A stretch of 64,000 nt of DNA from Trichobilharzia szidati (taxonomy: Eukaryota > Platyhelminthes > Trematoda > Strigeidida > Schistosomatidae), in NCBI GenBank assembly GCA_944472155.2, contig OX235275.1, forward strand, positions 55,755,228-55,819,227. The letters are read 5' to 3'. Position numbers and translations under genes: made by a program. The notes under the pieces are model-generated. The model had not been told where the DNA came from. It saw only the letters and a program-made list of their open reading frames with translations, and searched no databases. Shown piece by piece: positions 55,201 through 63,462 of this stretch (its first letter is position 1; each line of letters begins with the position of its first letter).

Positions 55201-58200
55201 ACATAGGCATACTAACCAGCCTCCAACAATCGTCGTATTTCTTCATCTGAAAGCGGCATTCCATTCTGTCGACTGGAAGGTGCTATGACAATGTTGGCTG
55301 TGAAGGGAATGTCGAGAAAATACTTTGCACTGATCAAGGCACTCTACTCGAACTCATGCAGTCAGTCAACCAGATGAGAGCCTACGGAGAGTTGTCATCC
55401 AACAATTGTGATGACAACCAGTGGTGTTCTTCAGGGATGCCCACTGACCCCATTTCTGTTTAGTTTCATAACGTACTAAAGGACTTAACTTCAACCGACT
55501 TCAGAGACTCGGGGATTGACTTGCTACTAGGGAATAATCTCGTCGACTTAGAATATCCAGCTGATATAGTAATCCTTCCCAAATGAAGACGCTGACAAAA
55601 TCCAGCAGTCTTCTCAACACCTTGAGTTGCAACCTTCGAACCTTTGGCATGCGATTCGCTCGCCTTGACAAATGTAAGATGATGATGGTACAGGACTGGA
55701 CTGGACTACATTGACTCCTAGCGTGAATATGGGAAGTGAAGTGGTAGAGCGTGTTGACCATTTCACTTATTTAGGAAGTTGAATCAGCCGGCCCCAACGG
55801 GTTGATCACTGACAAAATCTCAGCACGGATACGGAAGGCTCGTTTGGCAAATGCTTACCAACTTACGCCATCTATGGCATAGCAGACGTGATGTCCGACT
55901 GGCTGGCTGTCAACCAAGGGGCGTGTGTACTGCACATTAGCAGTCCGCTCCAACCTCCTTTATGACTGTGAGACCTGGCCAATGAGAGTGCATGACATGA
56001 AAAGGCTACCTGTCTTTGACCACAGGAGTCTGCCTTCTATCTCCCGTGTTAAGTGGTGGTATAATAGGGTGAGCAATGTTGAGGTTAGGCATTGCTCCAG
56101 TGCTAGGTGAGTTGGAGGAGAAATCAATAGACAAGGCTGTGAAGTTACACAGATTGAGATGGTTAGAACATGTGTTACGCACGCCCGCCTAGCCATCGCT
56201 TTCCTCGACGACGGGCAATGTTAGCTGACTAACAAAGAATGGATCAGGTTGGAAAACAGCTAGCACGTCGTGGTCAAACAGAAACATGGCTCCATCAGTC
56301 AATGAAATCCACAACAGTTAGTTCACGTAGGCAGATGCAGACTTCCTGACTGGTTGGGGTTCTTCACATTGTAAAAACCAGTAGCTGGAGACAATCGGTG
56401 ATATAGCTCAAAATTGTTCACAATAGCTGGCACAGATGCATTTACGCTGTATGATTTGTAATATCCAATAAAATTCTACTGTTCTTCCATATTACTATTC
56501 CCTTTTGCCTCACGTTTCTGTTTATTATCTCTCTTCATCTAACCTCTTCTCTCGCTTTGTGTGCTACATGGAGGGAGTGTGGCAACTTGAACTGCTGCAC
56601 ATCTGTGAAAAGTTTCATGTTGAAACCAGTCAGTCAGTCAGTGTAGACAACTCATCACGGTAACTGCATTCACTCTAATTGTTAATCAAACGACATCTAT
56701 GATATAGTAGGACATTCAGATGTATTCACCGCAACCAGATCATTACAAATTCATTAAAGTTGGTTAGCAGCTGCTAGGGGGAACAGTAATACACACGTGC
56801 ATAGAATACTCTCCTGATATTCGTTGAAATACTGAACCTTATTTATCTACACAAACTTGAGGTATTCAGTCAAGTATATATTCCATTCAAGAAGAAACAT
56901 TTCAGTGTGAGCATTCTCCACAAATGCAATCTCTTAGCTGCAAAACTACGATTATCTATTCAAAAAACATTCATCAGTGATCGAAGAATATTCCATTCGA
57001 TAACTTCTTCAGCTTCTGCAGTAAGATATTCATAGTAGTAAAGGTACAGTCTGTGTTGACATTCGCTCCTATTTAATGATTGATTTGTCCTCACTGTCTC
57101 GAAATATTTCGGTGTAAACAATACCACAAACTAACTTGACATATTCTTTGCAGTTCGACAGACTGAATGTACAAATAAAAGAATGAATACACATAATTGA
57201 GATTGCATAGCTCAGTGTGTGAATTTGCCAGTCTTTACACCAATATGTTTGTTCTTATTTCCATGTCTAAATGGGTGTACTTCGCAGTTCATAGGATTCA
57301 CGTACCGGCTGGGTCCCTTGAGGTAATTCATAGATAATCAAGGAAGATACACAACTACGAAATCACTAATGAGTATCTTCATTCTTTAGTATAGCACAAA
57401 CTTCATGTGATTCGACTACAAGGCGTTACTACGGAGTGTAGCGAAGTGTCAACATACCTACTCAGCCTAACCTGAAGGGAAATTGAATTCTTCGCATACG
57501 TCACTTTAAATACATTCGTATCTGAAACATTTACTCGTTTTCAAAATATGGAAACGCAATAGGGATGTATGAAATCCAGCCAGTAGTTACCGTCCCGGAT
57601 GAAATACTCCGGCGGAAGTTAAGTGTACTTTGTGAAAACAAGTCGAAACATCCCCTAACTTTTCTCTCCGAGATGCCCAAAATCCCACAATTTTGAGGTT
57701 AGCGGAAATTTCGGGACTACTGAAGTGACTGTGAGGAATTAACATTGGTTACACGTCTGGATGTGTGACATTATGCGCCGAAGTCGAGGTACTTTCAGCA
57801 AAACTACAGGAATACGCGGACTTGACGTTTGCCTAAACGTTTGTGCAGTACACCTGAATCCAATACTAGTCGGAATGTTTAGTATCCCAGGTAGCATTAC
57901 TTTCCGGTGCACTGCAGATTTTTTGGGGCGAAAACTTCGGGCGCATCTACTCACGTGAGACAGTGCTCCTAAGCCTCCCCATAGGAGTACATATGTGAAA
58001 TACAAACAAGATATTACTTACTGTTTTACAGAATTGGTGTCCACAAACAGCAGAGAGGACCGAATAGTATTCTTTGTTGCACAGACTACACAATAATGGC
58101 GTCTGACCACCTGATGAGTCACAAACACTGAAGAAAATAGAAGACGAAGATAGAACTAACCTGTCAGTCTCTACGGAGGAATCGTCAGCATGTGCAGGAA

Positions 58201-58267
58201 AAGAAGGCTTTGTAGGATTCTTTTTTGGCAAATTCTTCCTGTTTCCTCTATGCTTTCTGTACCCCAT
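49181..58267 (-). CDS. Candidate host gene: RING finger, coiled coil, Gag capsid and CCHC knuckle
   Basis: Exons 58267-58161, 58127-58022, 52469-52362, 50283-49401 and perhaps 49212-49181 join in frame to about 411 residues. Residues 49-86 form a RING with ligand spacing C-x2-C-x11-C-x-H-x2-C-x2-C-x10-C-x2-D, as in TRAF6-type RINGs whose last ligand is Asp. A coiled coil lies near 113-137 (EIDSLRSRVDSLTLIVDRL), a proline run at 175-180, a Gag capsid-like region about 191-364, and a zinc knuckle at 381-394 (CYHCGCVGHVKRDC, CX2CX4HX4C). The head suggests ubiquitin ligase activity, and the tail suggests nucleic acid binding or Gag assembly. All junctions have GT-AG, and the long exon has no stop, unlike the retroelements around it. 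Alternative: a chance join of a gag relic to a RING gene. Confidence 0.72.
49401..50283 (-). CDS. Gag-bearing exon of the RING-Gag gene
   Basis: 883-nt exon between acceptor CTGTTTTAG (ends 50284) and donor ACG|GTAAGT (from 49400), phase 0 in and phase 1 out. It encodes the coiled coil, SSGSPPPPPP, a capsid-like helical region (LPAWSKMQSLFREEKENAP, KVPQRQGETPYQWYLRVC) and the CCHC knuckle. The RxxGETpxQWyLRv block resembles the middle of Ty3/gypsy capsids. No protease or polymerase follows. It is unrelated in wording to the Gag stub at 9879. Confidence 0.8.
50413..50870. repeat. Repeat Z, third copy, with tandem units
   Basis: Inverse of 16385-16705. Two similar units of about 120 bp (from 50505 and 50635) share GTTTCTAAGGCTCTTGTAAT. 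It lies in the intron upstream of the Gag exon. Confidence 0.75.
50881..50935 (+). ncRNA. Hammerhead-like PLE end motif (F1)
   Basis: GATTGTACAGCTTTTGAAAA, TGAAATCGCCGAAA, palindromic hairpin AGATATCT, TT, GCTG. The helix-III sequence differs from other copies yet pairs perfectly. Confidence 0.6.
51160..51245 (+). repeat. Decayed tRNA-like SINE piece
   Basis: GTGCGTCGGCTGGGAACCAA resembles the SINE at 20680 with many changes. Confidence 0.4.
51455..51520 (-). ncRNA. Hammerhead-like PLE end motif (F1), diverged
   Basis: Minus strand: GTACAGCTAAGGGAGTGAAT, TTGTCGAAA, ACAGACTCT, TC. Helix III is poor. Partner of 52041-52090. Confidence 0.45.
51525..52040. repeat. PLE flank pair, decayed
   Basis: GT-rich start (51530-51545) and CA-rich end (52008-52020) mirror each other. 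Between them are PLE flank blocks (GTGTGATCAGATTGTTCAAA). No coding piece. Confidence 0.55.
52041..52090 (+). ncRNA. Hammerhead-like PLE end motif (F1), diverged
   Basis: GTGTACAGCTAGGCGTATGA, ATTAGCCGAAA, hairpin ACAG-AC-CTGT, TC. The helix-III arms changed to ACAG/CTGT and still pair. Helix I is lost. Confidence 0.5.
52362..52469 (-). CDS. Third exon of the RING-Gag gene, completing the RING
   Basis: 108-nt exon, phase 0 at both ends, between acceptor CTGATTTTAG (ends 52470) and donor AGT|GTAAGC (from 52361). It starts with the sixth zinc ligand Cys and supplies the last pair in CTSTCPLDNQEINEKQL, where C-P-L-D matches the CPVD of TRAF6-type RINGs. Neither exon makes a RING alone. Confidence 0.75.
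52600..53950. other. Intron sequence; unrecognised plus-strand frames
   Basis: Plus-strand frames at 52674-52955, 53122-53394 (containing SGDMNTCIWNRNLTVDSMHY) and 53627-53830 have no family match I can name. They lie in intron 2 of the RING-Gag gene on the other strand. They may be chance frames or old exons. Confidence 0.4.
53960..56640 (+). pseudogene. RTE-B retrotransposon, longest copy
   Basis: The 5' region from AAGCCAGTTCAGACAGACTG is followed by endonuclease relics (IGAFNVRTLC near 54325). Then reverse transcriptase pieces: TKAVTSLKRGKAVGPDGI, AGFRPGTGCIDHIFTLRW, and the GVLQGCPLTPFLF region at 55420-55455. Next come FTYLG-like text at 55765, YDCETWPMRVHDMKRLPVF at 55960 and a C-terminal LxRLRWLEHVL relic near 56150. 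It ends with a (CAGT)n run at 56626-56642. Many stops. It lies in the large intron of the RING-Gag gene, opposite in strand. Confidence 0.8.
56643..57738. other. Intron sequence, no gene recognised
   Basis: No family motif. A degenerate PLE end motif lies at 57204-57245 (ATAGCTCAGTGTGTGAATTT). Confidence 0.45.
58022..58127 (-). CDS. Second exon of the RING-Gag gene, first six RING ligands less one
   Basis: 106-nt exon between CTTCAG (ends 58128) and ACA|GTAAGT (from 58021). Encodes CSLCNKEYYSVLSAVCGHQF and CKT, ligands 1-5 of the RING. The sixth is the first codon of the exon at 52469. Confidence 0.8.
58128..58160 (-). other. 33-nt mini-intron
   Basis: GTTAGT...TTTCTTCAG. The length is a multiple of three and there is no stop, so keeping it would add 11 residues without breaking the frame. 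Very short 5' introns are known in schistosome genes. Confidence 0.65.
58161..58267 (-). CDS. First coding exon of the RING-Gag gene
   Basis: Begins MGYRKHRGNRKNLPKKNPTK, a basic stretch that could serve as a nuclear signal. 107 nt, ends in phase 2 at the mini-intron. The start was chosen as the first ATG of the open frame; TTATAAATTAAC lies directly before it on the minus strand. Confidence 0.7.
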
Positions 58268-58739
58268 GTTAATTTATAACCACGCAGCAACGGAGAACTT
58301 CAGATTCAGATTACCGCCGACTGAGTTTATCCCGCGCCCAAGGTCATCAAGTGGACAAAGTGATTCGACTGAACTTAACCCTCAGGTTTAAAATCATTGC
58401 AGTAAAACAACAGTGAACATTTTCATACGTGTTAGTCAGTCATGCTGGATTGCAGTTCCTTAATCGTTCATTTACACATTGGCTGCTACGTGTTTCCTGC
58501 AGTCATTCACAACGTATCTTGATGTACATTGTTTACAAATGTTGCGTTTCACCTCGTTTCTATTTCCTTTGCAATTAAAGACGGTTATTTCGTTGGTTTC
58601 GGAAGTTTTTATTACCCGATCAGTTCAACCACTCCATTGTATTTGTTTCATACGTTGCATTCATGCGTGGTTTCAGTGTTTTGGTTGTTTTTGAACTGTT
58701 TATGGGATATTATAAATTATATAAATTAATCCCAGCGTG
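58268..58739. other. Upstream region of the RING-Gag gene
   Basis: Likely 5' UTR and promoter DNA, with plus-strand open frames (71 and 66 codons) that show no family motif. The PLE F2 end begins about 490 bases upstream of the start codon. Confidence 0.4.
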
Positions 58740-58759
58740 TGAAGAAAATCAAAACAAGA

Positions 58760-58806
58760 TTTTCCTGAACGTTTCGCTGTGTAAGCCACAGCTTCTTCAG
58801 CAGATA
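58760..58806 (-). ncRNA. Near-canonical hammerhead ribozyme of PLE F2
   Basis: Minus strand: helix I TCTG (58804-58801), core CTGAAGA (58800-58794), one unpaired A, perfect helix II GCTGTG-GCTTA-CACAGC (58792-58776), GAAA (58775-58772), CGT, U at the cut site (after 58768), CAGG pairing back to helix I. It lies about 320 bases downstream of the PLE stop, on the coding strand. Confidence 0.8.
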
Positions 58807-58829
58807 TATTCAGATTTTTTATTAATCAA

Positions 58830-59126
58830 CAAAACATATGGTCAAAAACTTTTACATAGGTTGAAGTCACTTTATTTGAAGGTCATTTGTCCATGGACGT
58901 TTTTACCAATAGAAATATGTAAGCAGTCTTCACATATATTTGTAATGACCAATGTCAAGTTGTTGTTGTGTCCACTCTTTTATATTTGATTTGTACAGAT
59001 TAGTTTTTTATGAGTGTGTGTGTATGTGTTATTTGTCATGTGGAAAATTTGTGAATTCATATGTGATAAACAAGATACTACATGTTTTTAAAGGTCATGG
59101 AGGCTCATAGAGTGTTTATTGTTTTT
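58830..59126 (-). repeat. PLE F2 3' flank
   Basis: Mirror of 35051-35309, between the coding end and the ribozyme. Confidence 0.65.
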
Positions 59127-59495
59127 TCATCTGTCTTGCTTCATTGGAGTTTGCCATATAGGTGATAAGTTTATCCATTCTTTCTTATTCACTGCATTCG
59201 ATGTGGTTAAGATGTGCAAGGCTTCAGAAGTCAATCTTTCTTTGTGTGAATGAAGTCCTTTTCCAGGAATTTCGATATTGTCGAAATCAATCTTATGTCC
59301 GCTGTCTATCGCATGCATTGCTATAGCCGATCTTTTTTGTAGACTTTTAAATTCTACTTCATCATTTCTAGGTGGACGTTTAGTGCATATTCTGTATTCA
59401 TTCTCTATGACCTTCACCTGCCTACTGCTCTCCCCTATATAGCAAGATTCACATTCTGAACGCATTATCTTGTAGACACAATTACTTTGTGACAT
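59127..59495 (-). pseudogene. PLE GIY-YIG domain (F2), downstream half of a split copy
   Basis: A 122-residue open frame with NCVYKIMRSECESCYIGESS at its start (the Y..YIG core), then TKRPPRNDEVEFKSLQKRSA, HAIDSGHKIDFDNIEIPGKG and LTSEALHILTTSNAVN. The frame is unbroken. Its polymerase half lies at 61870-62345, beyond the inserted CR1 element. The linker between them is missing. Confidence 0.85.
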
Positions 59496-59511
59496 TTTGG
59501 GAACTATATAT

Positions 59512-61865
59512 AAATAAATAAATTTATTCTCATAGTACAGTACATGAGGGACGCCAGTTTACAGGCATCATCAAATTGTTACAGAAATAGAACCATATAA
59601 TTCAATCACAATTTACAGGCATTAGCAAGATATGCCTTACTTGTTCGCTGGAGATTATACATACACTTGATAAATGTTAATCCCAGTAGTATAAAACAGC
59701 CTTTTCACTTATATACAATCATTTCTGTGCAAAGTTGGAAAAATCTGCTAGATTGTCAGTGAGTGCAACACAACAGGAAATACAGGAGTATTGTCTTCGC
59801 ATTAACAAAAAAACCAGGTCTTTGGTGGATGGATTATAAGTGCCTGGGAAAAAAATAAAGCTTGAAGTAAATATTCACACATAACTTTGTTGTGTGCAGA
59901 GTCTTCGAATTATAGTTCATTGATGTGTTATTTTGAAATCAGTGATATGTTTATCTCATTTGATCTTCAATGTCATTGTTGGGAGTAAGTACATAAGCTT
60001 CGGACGCATTAATTAATGGATTTCTACTGCTTGTGGGTATTTTCTTAGCGTTAGGAAGGTTTATGAATTTCAGCTGTTCCGACAGGAGTTGAGAATATTA
60101 ACTGCTCAGCAACATTATGGATATAAGTTCATCACATTATCTAAGGAAAGGTGGGTTGCAGTTGGTGAGGGATATATGGTGCCCAACGAGCGTTCATCTG
60201 TCCATGTGATGTTGTGGTGAGTTATACCTTTTTCATGTTGTCGGTTTATGTCCATTTTATTCCACTTATTGTATTGGGTAGTAGTTTTACAAAAGAGATT
60301 TATTGTCTGTTTGAGGATACGTATGTTAACCGTAAATTTTTTATCTAGAATTATAAAAATAGGCAAAAAACAACAGGTGTAGTATTTAAGCTCATACATT
60401 AAATGGACCTATAATTTCGGAGGCTCTCAGATAGGAACTGGAACTACTATCGTTTGCAAACTCTTGTAGTTTGTCATTAAGCACCTTTTTGAAGGAGGCC
60501 AATGTACTTGCTTGACGCATTTCGATTGGCAGTTTATTCCATATCTGTGCATACCTAATCAAGTAAAACTTTTGCCTGGTGGCTGTTTTACATTGTTCGA
60601 TAGCTACTGTACCCTTGGTGTGTCTTAGGTTGTAGCCATTGTCATCTGAAAGTCGAGTGCCATTAGTAGAGGTAAAAACTAAGCGGTTTAGAAGCTTATA
60701 GTAAAGCGTTAAGTTAAGTCTCAGGTGGCTTAGCCATAGTGTTTCTAGTCCTAGGGTATCACATCTAGTGGAGTAGTTCGTACCATTTTCAGTTCCGAGT
60801 AATTTTAACGTGAAGTACCTCTGCACTCCCTCAACTTTCAATTTGTCCTCTATGCGTATGCTACTATACATGAATGAACAGTAGTCAAATAAAGGACGCA
60901 CACAAACCTTGTACAGCAGAATTCTAGACTCATTTCTGTAGAAGTTCCTGAGTAGAAAGCCGCTAAGTCTGCGTGACTTTGACACTTGTTTGGAGATATG
61001 TTCAGAAAATGATAAGTTATGTGAATATTTCAGCCCTAGGTCCAGTACAGATTCCAGTCGTTGAAGTGCATGGCCTTGAATTGTCAGGTCAAGTTCTAAA
61101 TTGTTGCAACCTATGCAGAGCCAGCCACATTTTTCGACATTAAATTGGAGTTGCCAGGTGTCACACCATCTACCCATTTTTTCTAATTCTTGCTGTATGG
61201 CGTTTACTGCTATTCCAAGATCTGTGTTCTTGCATGTATACGTCACTTTTAAGTCATCCGCATATGGTATTGGTTTACCTACACTAAAGCATTCACAGAT
61301 ACTGTTTATATATATTATGAATAAGGGTGGGCCTAATACACTTCCCTGGATCACACCACTACTTACTGGTTTAGGCCTTGAGATTATCGAGCCAACTTTC
61401 GTTGTCTGACTTCGGCCACAGAGAAATGATTTTATCCAGCTCAGGAGAGGGTCACATATCCATAGTGAGCATAACCTGCTGACTAGCAGATTATGGGGAA
61501 CTCTGTCAAAGGCTTTTGTTATATCGGAATATAACACAATTACTAGTTTTCTGTTGTCCCTACTTCGTGTAACTTCGTTGAAAAAGTCTATGTGACAGGT
61601 CACACATGATCTCTTTTTGAGGAGTCCATGTTGCGATGGATTGATAAGTTCATTTTCTGGAAAGTTATCTGACACTTGGTCTTTAACCACTTTCTCCACT
61701 ATTCGGGATATTACCGGTGTTATATTGATAGGTCTATAGTTGCATACGCTGGTTTTAGCCCCTGCTTTGTGCTTAGGTAATATGTATGTGGTTTTCCACA
61801 CTTCAGGATAAGTTCCAGTTTCCAACGAGAGAGTAAATATTCTAAGTGACAAAACTACCATTTCC
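59512..61865 (-). mobile_element. CR1/jockey-type LINE inserted in a PLE
   Basis: A 5'-truncated minus-strand element: reverse transcriptase frame 60392-61865, a long 3' region, and a (TTTA)n-like tail at 59512-59530. PLE F2 halves lie on both sides, so the insertion came after the PLE. Exact end points and a target duplication could not be fixed. Confidence 0.75.
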
Positions 61866-61867
61866 AT
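60392..61867 (-). CDS. CR1-type reverse transcriptase, long open frame
   Basis: 491 codons without a break. Motifs in order: YPEVWKTTYILPKHKAGAK, NYRPINITPVISRIVEKVV, VIVLYSDITKAFDRVPHNLL, GVIQGSVLGPPLFIIYINSI (usual GVPQGSVLGPLLF), and the catalytic PYADDLKVTY. LGLKYSHNLSFSEHI, RPLFDYCSFMYSS and a C-terminus ending SEIIGPFNV follow. The polymerase makes cDNA at the nicked target. The N-terminal endonuclease is absent because the copy is truncated, and the first residues come from a start inside the junction. The unbroken frame points to a recent insertion. Confidence 0.85.
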   Translation of the reverse strand: MEMVVLSLRIFTLSLETGTYPEVWKTTYILPKHKAGAKTSVCNYRPINITPVISRIVEKVVKDQVSDNFPENELINPSQHGLLKKRSCVTCHIDFFNEVTRSRDNRKLVIVLYSDITKAFDRVPHNLLVSRLCSLWICDPLLSWIKSFLCGRSQTTKVGSIISRPKPVSSGVIQGSVLGPPLFIIYINSICECFSVGKPIPYADDLKVTYTCKNTDLGIAVNAIQQELEKMGRWCDTWQLQFNVEKCGWLCIGCNNLELDLTIQGHALQRLESVLDLGLKYSHNLSFSEHISKQVSKSRRLSGFLLRNFYRNESRILLYKVCVRPLFDYCSFMYSSIRIEDKLKVEGVQRYFTLKLLGTENGTNYSTRCDTLGLETLWLSHLRLNLTLYYKLLNRLVFTSTNGTRLSDDNGYNLRHTKGTVAIEQCKTATRQKFYLIRYAQIWNKLPIEMRQASTLASFKKVLNDKLQEFANDSSSSSYLRASEIIGPFNV

Positions 61868-61869
61868 GC

Positions 61870-62345
61870 TACCATTTTTGTATATGACAGATGGTATTCT
61901 GAGATTAAGTTAATTTCTGTTAGAAAGTTTTCTTTTTCAGCTTTCTTTTTGATGATCAATGTGTCATCTACATAACTGTACCATATTCTGGGATGATAAC
62001 TAAAACTTGCCAATGCTTTCTTTTCTAGGGCCTTCATATATAGGTTTGCTACAACTGGAGATGCTGGTGAACCCACTCCAACTCCATTTGTTTGACATAA
62101 TAGTTTGTCTTTAAAGGTAAAATTTGTAGGTTCCAAACAAAGTTTTTAGCATTTTATAACTTCATCTTTTGATAATAAATATTTAGTTAATTTTTCTTGA
62201 TTGTTTCTAAGTTCATATTTCATAATAACGAGTGAATCACAAATAGGAATACTGGTAAATAAAGAAATCACATCAAAACTTGGCATAATTTCGTCTTCTT
62301 CAATAATTATGTCCATTACGTTCCTTTTAAATTCCTCAATATTTT
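61870..62345 (-). pseudogene. PLE reverse transcriptase (F2), upstream half of the split copy
   Basis: Reads MPSFDVISLFTSIPICDS, then after a stop NFTFKDKLLCQTNG, GVGSPASPVVANLYMKALEK and IWYSYVDDTLIIKKK, where the catalytic YVDD is intact. The GVGMGS-type box is GVGVGS. Cut at 61868 by the CR1 insertion and at 62345 by repeat Y. Confidence 0.85.
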
Positions 62346-63462
62346 TGATAATAATAATATATATTTCACATAAATTAAGCGTTTACATGATTAACATACC
62401 GTTTGTACAGGCATGATCATATTCGACAAGTGCAATTTGAAATGGAACACCGTTTTCTGACATCAAAAATTGGAAAAGTGGAGAAAAATGACCTCTAGAA
62501 ACTTTGTTAGAATAGATTACAATATATTGGTTCAAGTCTAATTTATAGTCTACAATATACTTATAGTCAGTTAAATTCATGCGGGAATTACGAAATGTTG
62601 CGTTAATGGAAGGTAAGAAGAGAGGTGAAAAACATGTGCTAGAGTAAGACATACAGGATACAGGCTTTGTGATCATTATCATTTTGTCAATTAACAAATG
62701 TTCAAAAATTTATAAAACTCCACAGTAGCGGGTAAGTACAACATTATTTTGGTATTAACAGATACAAGGGATCAACTTTGCGATGATAAACAGAATTCAG
62801 AATGGAATTTGTTCCGCGGTTCGTCGTGTGTGCCAACAATATTCTGAATAACGCTCAAGTAATACAAACGTAGAAAGCAGCATTACTGTTCATTTGCAGT
62901 GCTTCAATGCAATACCTTCGAGAAGAGAAGGAAGAAGAAAACAGAAAGGGAGGTGCAGAGGCAGCCAGCAAATAATAATGATTTAAGCAAACAATATGCG
63001 ATAAACGCAGGGTTTATTCCCCTATTTTGTTACTAATAATTTAGAGTCATTGAGTTTTATAGTGTTACATACTAACAGTTAGTTCAAGTTTGTGGTAGTA
63101 AACAACAACAAAAAATATAGAATAACAAATTTTTTTAAAAGACAAGGGCAAAACGAATAATGATTTTTAAACCTATATAGGATAATGGGAATAGAAAGTG
63201 GAGAAGTTAAATCCAAACGCCAAATTACATAAAATATATAGAAGTGAAGAAAAACAAAAAGAATGATGATACTTATTTATGCTGTTGTTCTGATTTATAC
63301 AGTTAGATGTCCTCCTGAAGTAGAGAAATCGTACCGTGAGCTTGTTTTCAAAGAGTTTATACACAAGCTTTGTTATACAGGCAGCTATTATTTTATTATC
63401 ATTATTTTTTTGAAGTCATTCACACTCAGGAACCTTAGCAATAGAGTGCATTCCCACAGATA
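62345..63462. repeat. Interspersed repeat Y, copy 2
   Basis: Same order and orientation as 4405-5290, slightly longer. The first 350 bases carry a minus-strand open stretch ending YDHACTNGMLIM, possibly the C-terminus of a LINE, which would make Y the 3' part of a non-LTR element. Confidence 0.65.
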
